From Pseudomonas sp. HMWF032 (GTDB lineage Bacteria > Pseudomonadota > Gammaproteobacteria > Pseudomonadales > Pseudomonadaceae), in the NCBI RefSeq assembly GCF_003060885.1, contig NZ_QAIG01000006.1, positions 84,093 through 148,092 of the forward strand: 64,000 bases of DNA, read 5' to 3'. Numbering within the stretch: the stretch's first letter is position 1; the number at the start of each line of letters is the position of its first letter. The position numbers were made by a program, and so were the translations under genes. The notes under the pieces were generated by a model. The model did not search any database and was not told the DNA's origin. It was given only the letters and a program-made list of their open reading frames with translations. This document shows, piece by piece, positions 47,055 to 55,268 of this stretch.

Positions 47055-47909
47055 ATGCCCCTCGCCCAACTGATCAGCGCTGCCCAGCTACAGCGTCGCC
47101 TTGATGCGCCCAACCTGCTGATTCTTGATTGCCGCTTCGCCCTGGACGATCTGACCTATGGACAGCGCAGCTACGCCGACGGGCATATCCCCGGTGCACA
47201 GTTCGCCGATCTGCAGCGCGACCTGTCCGGGCCGATCCACAGAGGCATCACAGGCCGTCATCCCCTGCCAGAACCTACACAACTGCTAAGTCGCCTGCGT
47301 GATTGGGGCCTGCACAATCACAACGACGTGGTGCTGTACGACGACGGCCCCGGCGCCTTTGCAGCACGCGCCTGGTGGCTGCTGGCCTGGCTGGGTAAAA
47401 GTGAGGGCGTGTACCTGCTCGATGGCGGCCTCAAGGCCTGGCGCGAAGCAGGCGGCGCCTTGACCCAGGACCTGCCCACGCCCCCACCAGGCATGTTCAG
47501 CGGCAGCGCCGACGCCCGCCTGCTGGTCAGCGCCGCCCAGCTGCAGCAGCGCCTGGGTGATCAGCAGATGACCCTGCTCGATGCGCGTGGTCTGCCGCGT
47601 TTCAGGGGCGAAGTCGAACCGATTGACCCGGTCGCAGGCCATATTCCCGGCGCGCAGTGCGCGGCGTTCACGGACAACCTCGACAGCGACGGCCACTTCC
47701 TCAGCCCAAAGCAGCTGCGCCAGCGCTTTGATGCACAACTCGGCGGGCGCCCGGCCAGTGAGCTGGTGGCCTACTGTGGTTCGGGTGTGACGGCCTGCCA
47801 TAACCTGTTTGCCCTGTGCCTGGCCGGCTACCCGTTGGCACCGTTGTATGCCGGTTCCTGGAGCGAATGGATCACCGACCCCGCTCGACCCGTGGCCACC
47901 GGCGACTGA
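47055..47909 (+). CDS. sseA: Rhodanese-type sulfurtransferase (3-mercaptopyruvate/thiosulfate)
   Basis: A 284-residue two-domain rhodanese. The N-terminal domain is inactive-like (LLILDCRFALDDLTYGQRSYADGHIPGAQF). The C-terminal domain has the catalytic loop YCGSGVTACH with Cys241. The CGSGVT loop fits 3-mercaptopyruvate sulfurtransferase better than thiosulfate rhodanese. It is expected to donate sulfur for thiolation or cyanide detoxification. ATG 47055 has AGGATG at good spacing; ATG 47046, three codons upstream, is an alternative. Confidence 0.87.
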   Translation: MPLAQLISAAQLQRRLDAPNLLILDCRFALDDLTYGQRSYADGHIPGAQFADLQRDLSGPIHRGITGRHPLPEPTQLLSRLRDWGLHNHNDVVLYDDGPGAFAARAWWLLAWLGKSEGVYLLDGGLKAWREAGGALTQDLPTPPPGMFSGSADARLLVSAAQLQQRLGDQQMTLLDARGLPRFRGEVEPIDPVAGHIPGAQCAAFTDNLDSDGHFLSPKQLRQRFDAQLGGRPASELVAYCGSGVTACHNLFALCLAGYPLAPLYAGSWSEWITDPARPVATGD

Positions 47910-48033
47910 CGGCCGCCGACCACGCAGCCACAAGCTGTGTTAAGCACCAACTGGAATATAGGCAATAACCGAAAGCCGAAAACAATTTAAAAACAGCCCT
48001 TTACAGCAGAAAGGTCGCACTACACTTCAACAT

Positions 48034-48067
48034 GAGCGGCTAACCACCGCTCCCGGTGGGGCCTTTT
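48034..48067 (+). terminator. Overlapping alternative hairpins before a T-run
   Basis: CCACCG (48044-48049) and CGGTGG (48054-48059) form a stem before GGCCTTTT. GAGCGG (48034-48039) can pair instead with CCGCTC (48047-48052), which excludes the first stem. The site lies 135 bases after the rhodanese stop and 63 before the next gene. It is either a plain terminator or an attenuator-like switch. Confidence 0.45.
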
Positions 48068-48129
48068 ATCAGAACAAGTCGAAGCTGCCAGCGCCCCAGC
48101 CCCATCGGTCACCTTTCGCCGAGGGCTAT

Positions 48130-48609
48130 ATGGGAATTGCCGCCTGCGAGTTAAGCCAGTACGTCATCCGCCCTACCCTGGTCTATCTGGGCCGCCACTC
48201 CACCGCCGCCGAAGCCTTGTTGCTCGGAGCCGCCGCCAGCCAATCCGGGCTTGGCTCTGCCCTCGATGACAAGCACGGTCACGGCCTATACCGAATCGCC
48301 GCACTGCGCCACCAGCAGCTCTGGGATCAGCACCTGGCGCTGGATCCGGACCTTGCCAGTCAAGTACGAGGCCTCGCCAGCCAACATGCCTTCCTTGCTG
48401 CGCCGCACTTGGAGCTGACCGTCAACCTGCGCTATGCCACGGCGATTGCCTGGATGCTGATTGAGGCCGAACACCGCGAACTGCCGGCCGCTGATGACCT
48501 GCTGGGTATGGCGCACGTTTGGCGCCGAGTGTTCAAACCGCACGGGCGCACTAAAGACTTTATCGCTGCTTGGCAACGCTGCATCGGCAACCTCAGCCAG
48601 GTGGCCTGA
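48130..48609 (+). CDS. Unknown protein resembling lysozyme-like phage proteins
   Basis: A 159-residue soluble protein with no signal peptide. The stretch AAEALLLGAAASQSGLGSALDDKHGHGLYRI resembles the transglycosylase-type 'AAESxxG...GLYQI' pattern in uncharacterised phage and prophage proteins. The usual catalytic Glu is replaced: QSGLG where ESG is expected. It has no phage neighbours. GAGGGC precedes the ATG. I infer a lysozyme-like fold without activity, at low certainty. Confidence 0.6.
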   Translation: MGIAACELSQYVIRPTLVYLGRHSTAAEALLLGAAASQSGLGSALDDKHGHGLYRIAALRHQQLWDQHLALDPDLASQVRGLASQHAFLAAPHLELTVNLRYATAIAWMLIEAEHRELPAADDLLGMAHVWRRVFKPHGRTKDFIAAWQRCIGNLSQVA

Positions 48610-48730
48610 AACCCGCGATAACGGCTTGTATTGCCAGTAAAAACCGCTCTATCCGAGGAACTTCGTGGGCTTGGCAGAGGTCAGGAAAAGTTGTTAGTTT
48701 CCGCCCCCCGCTAAAACCTAGGAGTCCTCC

Positions 48731-49981
48731 GTGACTAGAAGAGTCGTCAAGACCTGCCTGTCCCTTGCCCTTGCTTCTGCCGCCAGCCATGGCTTTGCCA
48801 GTGGTTTTGCCATCAACGAACAAAGCGTCAGCAGCATGGGTACTGCCTTTGCCGGGCGCTCCTCATCCGCCGATGACGCCAGCACTGTCTTCGGTAACCC
48901 GGCCGGTATGGCGCGCATCAAGCGCGAACAAGTCAGCAGTGGCATTGCCCTAATCCACGCCAAAACCGATATCGACAACGCCAGCGGCTCTGCCCGCGGC
49001 AGCAATGACGGCGACATGGTGCCGTTTATCGGCGCGCCCATGGGCTATTACGTCAAACCGCTGGACGACAACTGGAGCTTCGGCCTGGGCCTGTACGTAC
49101 CGTTTGGCCTGGTGACCGACTATGAGCGCAGCTTCCAGGGCCGCTACCACGGTGACCGCAGCGAAGTGCGGGTGATCACCCTGCAACCGACCCTGAGCTA
49201 TCGCTTCAACGAGCAGCTGTCGATCGGCTTCGGCCCAACCATCAACCGTATCGACGGCGAGCTGACTTCAGCCATCAACAACCCGATTCCCGGTGCGGGT
49301 GACGGCAAGGTCGAAATCAAGGGCGATGACACGGCGCTGGGCTACAACGTCGGCGTGTTGTTTGAAGTCACCCCGCAAACGCGTTTCGGCCTGACCTACC
49401 ACTCCAAGGTGGATTACCGCCTTAAGGGTGACACCACGGTGTCCGGCCCTGGCTTCGTCATTGGCTCTTCCGCCGGCACCTACGATGCGTCACTGGAGCT
49501 GACCACCCCAGAATCTGTGGACTTCTCGGTAACCCACGAACTGAATGCCGACTGGACCCTCTATGCCGGCAGCACCTGGACCCGCTGGAGCCGTCTGGAA
49601 GAAATCCGCGCCGACAACAAAGGCGTAGGTGGCCTCCTTGGAGGAGCCCTGAGCAGCATCAGCGAACCGCAGAACTGGCACGACACCTGGGCTCACGCTG
49701 TGGGCGCCGCCTACAAACTGAACCCGCAGTGGACCCTGCGCGCCGGCTTGGCCGTCGACCAGTCGCCGACCAACAATGTCGACCGCTCGCCGCGCATCCC
49801 CACCGGCGACCGCACGATCTTTAGCCTAGGCACAGCCTGGAGCCCGAATGATGATGTGACCATCGACCTGGCCTACTCCTACCTGATGGAAGACGACGCC
49901 CACATCGAGCGGGACGACTACCGCGCCACCTACAAGAACACGGCCCACGGCCTGGGCGCACAAGTGACGTACCGCTTCTAA
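48731..49981 (+). CDS. FadL/OmpP1/TodX-family outer-membrane hydrophobic-compound channel
   Basis: A 416-residue outer-membrane protein that takes up long-chain fatty acids or other hydrophobic molecules. A signal peptide (about 1-23, ending SHGFA) is followed by the FadL N-terminal hatch SGFAINEQSVSSMGTAFAGRSSSADDASTVFGNPAGMA. A 14-strand barrel ends in Phe (AQVTYRF). The start is GTG with AGGAG upstream. The response regulator gene follows 70 bases later on the same strand, and the opposing lipase operon lies just beyond. Uptake of lipase products is the likely role. Confidence 0.88.
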   Translation: MTRRVVKTCLSLALASAASHGFASGFAINEQSVSSMGTAFAGRSSSADDASTVFGNPAGMARIKREQVSSGIALIHAKTDIDNASGSARGSNDGDMVPFIGAPMGYYVKPLDDNWSFGLGLYVPFGLVTDYERSFQGRYHGDRSEVRVITLQPTLSYRFNEQLSIGFGPTINRIDGELTSAINNPIPGAGDGKVEIKGDDTALGYNVGVLFEVTPQTRFGLTYHSKVDYRLKGDTTVSGPGFVIGSSAGTYDASLELTTPESVDFSVTHELNADWTLYAGSTWTRWSRLEEIRADNKGVGGLLGGALSSISEPQNWHDTWAHAVGAAYKLNPQWTLRAGLAVDQSPTNNVDRSPRIPTGDRTIFSLGTAWSPNDDVTIDLAYSYLMEDDAHIERDDYRATYKNTAHGLGAQVTYRF

Positions 49982-50051
49982 ATCAACCAGCGGTTTGGGT
50001 TACACTCGCGCGGCGCACACAAAAACAATAATGCCGCCTGAGACAGCCCTT

Positions 50052-50669
50052 ATGACTGCACTCTGCACAGCCTTGCCCGAACAGCTCAGCCTGTTACTGG
50101 TGGATGACCACCGGATCTTTCTCGATGGCCTCAGCCTGGCCCTCGCCCCGCTCTGCGCCGACCTGCAGATTCACACCGCCGAATCCGCGGCCGCCGCCGA
50201 AGCCTGCCTGCAACACGCCACCTTCGACCTGATTCTGCTCGACCTGCGCCTGCCCGATATGCCAGGCCTGGAGTTGCTGCAACGCTGGCAACAGCAAGGC
50301 CGCATGACCCCAGTGGCAATCCTTAGCGCCAGCGACTCCAATCTGGACGCCCAGGCCGCACTGGCAGCCGGCGCACTGGGCTTTATCCCGAAAAGTGCCA
50401 ATAGCGCTGAACTGCGCCAGGCAGTAACCCGCGTGCTGCTGGGAGAAACCCTGCCCGTGCCACAGACGGGCGATAAACCGCAGCTCACAGCCCGGCAGAT
50501 GGAAATTCTCCAGTTGCTGGCCGAAGGCTTGCCGAACAAGTCCATCAGCCGTCAGCTGGGCGTCTCCGAGGACACGGTGAAAACCCATCTGAAATCACTG
50601 TTTCAGGAGTTTTCCGTACATACCCGAACGGCCTGCGTCAGTGCGGCGCGACAACGGGGCTGGATCTGA
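50052..50669 (+). CDS. NarL/FixJ-type response regulator
   Basis: A 205-residue regulator. The receiver domain (about 10-130) has LLLVDDHRIFLDG and phospho-acceptor Asp64 (LILLDLRLPDMPG), and Lys in IPKSANS. The C-terminal LuxR-type DNA-binding domain contains LTARQMEILQLLAEGLPNKSISRQLGVSEDTVKTHLKSLF. It is probably cotranscribed with the FadL gene. Its 3' end overlaps that of the convergent hybrid histidine kinase by 32 bases, which strongly suggests they are partners. ATG 50052 was chosen; ATG 50031 in the same frame is possible. Confidence 0.87.
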   Translation: MTALCTALPEQLSLLLVDDHRIFLDGLSLALAPLCADLQIHTAESAAAAEACLQHATFDLILLDLRLPDMPGLELLQRWQQQGRMTPVAILSASDSNLDAQAALAAGALGFIPKSANSAELRQAVTRVLLGETLPVPQTGDKPQLTARQMEILQLLAEGLPNKSISRQLGVSEDTVKTHLKSLFQEFSVHTRTACVSAARQRGWI

Positions 50670-52419
50670 GTTCTGCCGGCAACAGCACCGCCAAGGCCTG
50701 CCGCAAACGGGCTGGCAACAGTGGTTTGCCGAGCAAGGTGACATGGGCGCGGGTGCAGCGCTCCTGCAGGTCGGCGCTGACATCGGCGGTAATCAGCAAG
50801 GCCGGCAGCATGCGTCCGGCCTCCTCACGCAAGCGCTCGATAACACGCAAACCGTCCTCAGTGGCGGCCAGGCGATAGTCGCTAATCAGCACCTGCGGCT
50901 GCGCATCGGGCAAACACTGCAAAGCCTCAGCTGGGTCGGCGCAAGCCCAGACCTCGCAACCCCAACGCTGCAATAAACCGATCAATGCCTCCCGGCCAGC
51001 TGCATCGTCCTCCAGCAATAGCACCCGCCCGCTCAATGCTGCAGCAACGACTGCGGGGGCTTGCCAATCGCCTGCTTCCGCCTGCGGCAGTTGCAGGATA
51101 AAACGCGCGCCCGCGCCAGGGCTGGAATCCAGCCGCAGCGGATGCCCCAGCAACTGCGCCAGTTGCTGAACGATGGCCAAACCCAGCCCCAAACCGCGCT
51201 CGGCATTGCGTCCAGGGTTATCCAATTGGCGGAACTCTTCAAAGACCTGACTCTGCTCTTGCTCACTCAGCCCCTGGCCATCATCTCCGACCTCCAGTTG
51301 CACCATGTCTTCTTGTTCGACACGGGCATGCAGCCAGACATGCCGCGCCTGGGCATGGCGCAAGGCGTTGCTCAGCAGGTTGCGCAGCACGCGCTCCAGC
51401 AGCAGCGGATCACTGCGCACCCAGAGTTCCGCGCATTGCAGCTGCAGCTCGACACCCTGGGCGTCGGCCTCGGCGCGGCTTTCACCGCTCAGGCGCGCCA
51501 ACAAGGGGCGCAAGGCAAATACCTGCGGCTTGGCCTGTACCCCACCGGGCAAGGTCAGGCGGGTGTAATCGAACAACGACTGCAACAACCGGCTGAGCTG
51601 CTCCACGGCAATCGCCAGACGGCTGCTGATGCGGTGCACGCCGGGTGCCTGGTTCTGCTCCAGCAAGTGCTGGGCATACAGGCCCATGGCGTTGAGCGGT
51701 TGGCGCAGATCATGGCTGGCGGCTGCGAGCAGGCGCAGCTTGCGCGCATCATCGGCTTCGGCGCGCTGCCGCGCCAGGTCCAGCAAGCGCAGATTGAGCC
51801 AGGCGCCGCGCTGGCCGTGCTCCTGCAGGTAGGCGCCGACACTGCCAATCAGATTGGCGCAAAACAGAAACAGGCCCTGATAACCCAGCGCCACACTGCC
51901 CCCCGTGGCGACAAGCCCCAACCAGAGAAACAGTCCGCACACGCCCCAGGATGCCAGGCTGACGGCGCGAAACGACACGCCCAGCAGCACGTAACCAAAC
52001 AGCAGCACCAGAAACAGCCCGTCATAGGGCATGGCCACACCCAGGCTCCAGCACAGGTGAATAATCACGGCAACGCAAACGCCGTTAAGGCCGTAAGCGC
52101 CCACATAGACCAGTAGTGCGCGGCGCGGCGGGCTCTGGGGCCGGCGGCAGTAGAAAAAGGACAACAGCGCACCGACTATGCCCAATAGCCGCACTGGCAG
52201 GGTCGCCAGGCTGGCATTGAGGGGCAGCAACAACAGATCGAGGGCGGCGTAGACCAGTTGAAAGATCACCGCCGTGCTGATGATCAGCAGCAGGCGACGA
52301 CGGATACGCTGTACCCGGTGTTCGACAAATTCGTCTTCCAGCACGCCGGTAAAGCGCAGCCGGCGATAGCCGCGGCGCTGCTGGGCCAATAGCAGTGCTT
52401 CCTGACGTTCCAGGCTCAC
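50638..52419 (-). CDS. Hybrid sensor histidine kinase with C-terminal receiver
   Basis: A 593-residue inner-membrane kinase. About six transmembrane segments (44-200) make up the sensor, with no large periplasmic domain, so it may sense a membrane-soluble ligand. The dimerisation domain contains the phospho-acceptor His236 (SHDLRQPLNAMG). The ATPase domain has N- and G-box motifs (LRNLLSNALRHA, GLGLGLAIVQQL). A C-terminal receiver carries Asp514 (LISDYRLA). The GTG start lies 3 bases after the lipase-foldase stop, so the kinase is in the lipase operon. The likely partner is the convergent NarL-type regulator. Confidence 0.87.
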   Translation of the reverse strand: MSLERQEALLLAQQRRGYRRLRFTGVLEDEFVEHRVQRIRRRLLLIISTAVIFQLVYAALDLLLLPLNASLATLPVRLLGIVGALLSFFYCRRPQSPPRRALLVYVGAYGLNGVCVAVIIHLCWSLGVAMPYDGLFLVLLFGYVLLGVSFRAVSLASWGVCGLFLWLGLVATGGSVALGYQGLFLFCANLIGSVGAYLQEHGQRGAWLNLRLLDLARQRAEADDARKLRLLAAASHDLRQPLNAMGLYAQHLLEQNQAPGVHRISSRLAIAVEQLSRLLQSLFDYTRLTLPGGVQAKPQVFALRPLLARLSGESRAEADAQGVELQLQCAELWVRSDPLLLERVLRNLLSNALRHAQARHVWLHARVEQEDMVQLEVGDDGQGLSEQEQSQVFEEFRQLDNPGRNAERGLGLGLAIVQQLAQLLGHPLRLDSSPGAGARFILQLPQAEAGDWQAPAVVAAALSGRVLLLEDDAAGREALIGLLQRWGCEVWACADPAEALQCLPDAQPQVLISDYRLAATEDGLRVIERLREEAGRMLPALLITADVSADLQERCTRAHVTLLGKPLLPARLRQALAVLLPAELRSSPVVAPH

Positions 52420-52422
52420 GGC

Positions 52423-53493
52423 CTACAACTCGGGCGGTTGATTGTCCTGCAGCTTGGTGGCAATGGCGTCATAGGCTTCCACCCGGTGCTGATCTTCGGC
52501 GCTGAATAAACGCTGGCGCAAACGCTGCTGCTCCTGCTGCCGATCCGCCGCACTGAGGCCATTGCCCTGCAACGCGGCCAGTTCCTGCTGATAGGTGGCA
52601 TAGCGCTGTTGCCAGGCGCGCTCATTGCGCTGCTCGCTGAGCAGACGTTGGACCGTGGGCGGATCATAGGTCAAGGCCAGCAGCTGGCGCACCTGCTCTT
52701 CGCTGGCGCCTTCCTGCCAAAGCTTGTCAGTCTGAGCCTGCAAGGCCTGCGCGTGGACCTGGCGCTCTTCGCTGGCGCGCATGGCTTCGGGGAGTTGAGC
52801 GCGCAAACGCTCCTGTGCCAGGGCCTTACCGTGCTCGCTGAGGTCATCGCGGGCCATCAGCGCCAGATTGTCCAGTGTGTAACGGCCGTAAGCCTCCTCG
52901 GCGCCGAACAGGGCCTCGGTCGCGGCGCTGGAAAAATGCGCGCGACGCAACTGCGCCAGTTGATCAAAAGCACGCTGCAAGGCAACCAGCTGGCCATCGG
53001 GGGTGCTTTGCTGGGCACTGCTCAAGGGTTGCTGCAACAGCGCCAGACTGGCGCGTTTGTAATCCATATAGTCGCCGAGCAGGCCGATAAACTGCCCAAG
53101 GGCAGGCTCTGGCAGGCGTGCACGTGCATCGGCCAACATCACTTCGACCACGGTTTCCAGGCCGGCCTGATCGGCGGCGCTGAGGAAGTAATCCAGATAA
53201 TCGCGCAGTGCCAGATTCAGCTGCAGATTGCCGGCGCTATCTGCCTTCAGTTCGCCATCCACGTCGGTGCCCTGCAAACCCGGCAGGCTTGCCGGCGCTC
53301 TGGCAGTTGATATGACAGGTTTGGCGGTTTGCAGCAAAGGACTGGGGACGACGGGAAGAGGCGCCGTGACGATAGCAGAAGCAGTTGGCGCAACGGGTAC
53401 AGCGGCGGCAAGCCATTGCCAGTAAAGCGTAAGGCCGGCAACGCCGCCGGCCAGTACCAGAAGAGGAACCATTGAGCGTAACGACAGGGCCAT
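52423..53493 (-). CDS. lif: Lipase-specific foldase (steric chaperone)
   Basis: A 356-residue inner-membrane-anchored chaperone that folds the cognate lipase in the periplasm before type II secretion. One N-terminal helix (about 8-32) is followed by a Pro/Ala linker (33-70). The extended helical scaffold contains the Lif motif RDYLDYFLSA at 97-106; the canonical form has Phe for the first Leu and Gly-Glu after. It lies 48 bases downstream of the lipase gene, the standard order. GGAGG precedes the ATG. Symbol lif (lifO, lipB) is used by function. Confidence 0.93.
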   Translation of the reverse strand: MALSLRSMVPLLVLAGGVAGLTLYWQWLAAAVPVAPTASAIVTAPLPVVPSPLLQTAKPVISTARAPASLPGLQGTDVDGELKADSAGNLQLNLALRDYLDYFLSAADQAGLETVVEVMLADARARLPEPALGQFIGLLGDYMDYKRASLALLQQPLSSAQQSTPDGQLVALQRAFDQLAQLRRAHFSSAATEALFGAEEAYGRYTLDNLALMARDDLSEHGKALAQERLRAQLPEAMRASEERQVHAQALQAQTDKLWQEGASEEQVRQLLALTYDPPTVQRLLSEQRNERAWQQRYATYQQELAALQGNGLSAADRQQEQQRLRQRLFSAEDQHRVEAYDAIATKLQDNQPPEL

Positions 53494-53541
53494 ATGACCT
53501 CCAGAATGCGGGCTGCATGGCGCAGCCCGCCGGGGTGACGG

Positions 53542-54468
53542 TCAGACGCCTTTATTTTTCAGGCGGTTGGCATGCTGGCGATACAGCGACACCGGCTCGG
53601 TCCAGCCGCGAACACCGAACAGATGGTTGATCGCATCCACGTGGTTCATGTTGTAGTCATCACCGATCACCTGACCCAGGTAGGTGGAACAGACACCGAC
53701 CAGGCCATCGTTTTTCTCGCTGCCAAAGGCCAGTCCGGTGATCGCCAGGAACGGATCGACCGCATCGAAGACGTTGGTGTAGGAGGTGTTGCCGGTCCAG
53801 GAGAAGTAACGGATGTTGTGCCCGCGCACGTTGTGCACTTCGGTGGACTTGGCGCAGTAGCTGCTGCTGTTTACGCCCCACGGATGGCGACCGTTCAATG
53901 CAGTGGTGCCCGCCGTGGTCAGGGTTTTCAGCGCGGCCAGGCCGTTCTGCGGGTTGTTATTGCCCGACAACAGATTGATCAACGCGCCAAGTGCGTTGGC
54001 CAAACCGTTGGCACCGCCTTCAATGGCACTGTTGGGCGGGATCACACCGCGCAATACATCGGCAACTTTCGAGCCTTTGTTCACCCCGTTGACCGAGGTT
54101 ACCGAGGCCACCAGATCCGGACGCAGCGAGGCCGCGACGCGCGAAGTTGGCGACCCCTGACTGTGGCCGATCAGGTTGACCTTGCCGCCATTGGCACTGG
54201 CCCACGGCACGATCTGCTGGGCGAGAGAGGCACCGCGCTGCTCGCTGTCATTCAGAGCCGAAACACTGGCGACATAGACCTTGGCGCCATCACGCTCAAG
54301 GTTCCAGGGGATGGTGTGGAAGTAGTTGATCAGACCGCCGATGGTGTCGAAACCGGTCACCCCGTGTACCAGTACGATTGGGTATTTGGTCTTGGTGTAG
54401 TTGGCCTGAGCCTCAACCGCGCCGACCAGGGCACATACAGCTAGAGCAGAAGTCATAACGCGACGCAT
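53542..54468 (-). CDS. lipA: Secreted triacylglycerol lipase (family I, Lif-dependent)
   Basis: A 308-residue extracellular lipase. A signal peptide (MRRVMTSALAVCALVGAVEA) is followed by KYPIVLVHGVTGFDTI, the oxyanion region, and the nucleophile elbow GHSQG with Ser103. A catalytic Asp in EKNDGLVG and His in MNHVDAIN follow. Two cysteines (SSYCAKS, VGVCSTY) fit the family's structural disulfide. The start ATG 54468 has AAGGAGG upstream; an earlier in-frame ATG at 54525 would add a charged leader. The foldase and hybrid kinase genes follow in the same operon. Confidence 0.95.
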   Translation of the reverse strand: MRRVMTSALAVCALVGAVEAQANYTKTKYPIVLVHGVTGFDTIGGLINYFHTIPWNLERDGAKVYVASVSALNDSEQRGASLAQQIVPWASANGGKVNLIGHSQGSPTSRVAASLRPDLVASVTSVNGVNKGSKVADVLRGVIPPNSAIEGGANGLANALGALINLLSGNNNPQNGLAALKTLTTAGTTALNGRHPWGVNSSSYCAKSTEVHNVRGHNIRYFSWTGNTSYTNVFDAVDPFLAITGLAFGSEKNDGLVGVCSTYLGQVIGDDYNMNHVDAINHLFGVRGWTEPVSLYRQHANRLKNKGV

Positions 54469-54547
54469 GGGTGCCTCCTTATTTTTCTTGTTGGCACGCC
54501 GGGAAACTGCGTCCGGCGTACTCACAACTCTAAGGAGGTACTGGGTG

Positions 54548-54563
54548 CTGGGCTATCGCCCAG
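54548..54563 (-). terminator. Hairpin downstream of the glutathione peroxidase gene
   Basis: CTGGGC-TATC-GCCCAG is a perfect 6-bp stem 12 bases beyond the glutathione peroxidase stop. It separates that gene from the lipase operon, though no T-tract follows. Confidence 0.5.
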
Positions 54564-54575
54564 ATGGGTGATGCT

Positions 54576-55127
54576 TCAGCGCTGCGAGGCGATAGCCTGC
54601 TCGACGGCGGCCAGCAATGCAGGGTCATCCGGGGCAGTGCTGCTGGGAAAGCTGGCAATCACCTTGCCCTGGGCGTCGATCACGTATTTGGAGAAATTCC
54701 AACGCGGCGCCTGACTTTGCGCGGCCAGCTCCTTGAACAGCGGCAACGCATCGCTGCCAGTAACCTGCTGGGTTTCGCTCATGGGGAAGGTTACGCCGTA
54801 ATTGACATAGCAGACCTTGGCGGTTTCTTCGCTGCTATCGGCCTCCTGACGGAAGTCATCGGAAGGCACCCCGAGGATTTGCAGGCCCTGCTCCTTGTAG
54901 CGCTGGTAGAGCGCTTCAAGGCCTTTGAACTGCGGGGTAAAACCGCAGAAGCTGGCGGTATTGACCACCACCAGCGGCTTGCCGGCGAACTGGGTGCACA
55001 GATTGATGCGCTCCTCACTGCGCAGCTTCTGCACCTCGCCCTGCAGCAGAGTCGGGCATTCGACCGCCTGAACGACGCCACCCCATACACACGACATGAC
55101 AGCAATCAGCAGAACAGTACGCCACAT
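54576..55127 (-). CDS. Periplasmic glutathione peroxidase-like thiol peroxidase
   Basis: A 183-residue exported enzyme with a signal peptide ([21 protein letters not shown]). The GPx fold has the peroxidatic Cys61 in [11 protein letters not shown], where mammalian enzymes have selenocysteine. The resolving-region [13 protein letters not shown] and [14 protein letters not shown] follow with the catalytic Trp and Asn. Bacterial members usually use thioredoxin-like donors, and the periplasmic donor here is unknown. It sits downstream of the MFS gene and the 41-residue peptide gene on the same strand. Confidence 0.9.
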   Translation of the reverse strand: MWRTVLLIAVMSCVWGGVVQAVECPTLLQGEVQKLRSEERINLCTQFAGKPLVVVNTASFCGFTPQFKGLEALYQRYKEQGLQILGVPSDDFRQEADSSEETAKVCYVNYGVTFPMSETQQVTGSDALPLFKELAAQSQAPRWNFSKYVIDAQGKVIASFPSSTAPDDPALLAAVEQAIASQR

Positions 55128-55142
55128 AACGGATCACCTTGA

Positions 55143-55268
55143 TCAGCAGACACCCAGCCCCAGTTGTAAAAAAGCCAGACCGCCCTGCAACCATCCCCAC
55201 CACGCCAATCCCAAGGTCAGCATGCCGCCCATGGCCAGCGCAGTATTCCATCCATATTCAGCATTCAT
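55143..55268 (-). CDS. Small hydrophobic membrane peptide overlapping the MFS gene
   Basis: A 41-residue open frame: MNAEYGWNTALAMGGMLTLG, then about 20 residues forming one Trp/Gly/Leu-rich helix that ends GLGVC. The ATG overlaps the MFS stop by 4 bases (ATGA) and lies behind GAGAGG, a coupled arrangement. It ends 15 bases before the glutathione peroxidase start. Its composition is that of a single-span membrane peptide. No family is recognised. The junction, not homology, is the evidence. Confidence 0.5.
   Translation of the reverse strand: MNAEYGWNTALAMGGMLTLGLAWWGWLQGGLAFLQLGLGVC

Noticed and set aside
54492..54510. TGGCAC...TGC resembling a sigma-54 promoter near lipA
   Set aside because: It is on the plus strand, pointing away from lipA, and the spacing and -12 element do not fit. 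It lies within a GC dyad (ACGCCGG...CCGGCGT) in the lipA leader.
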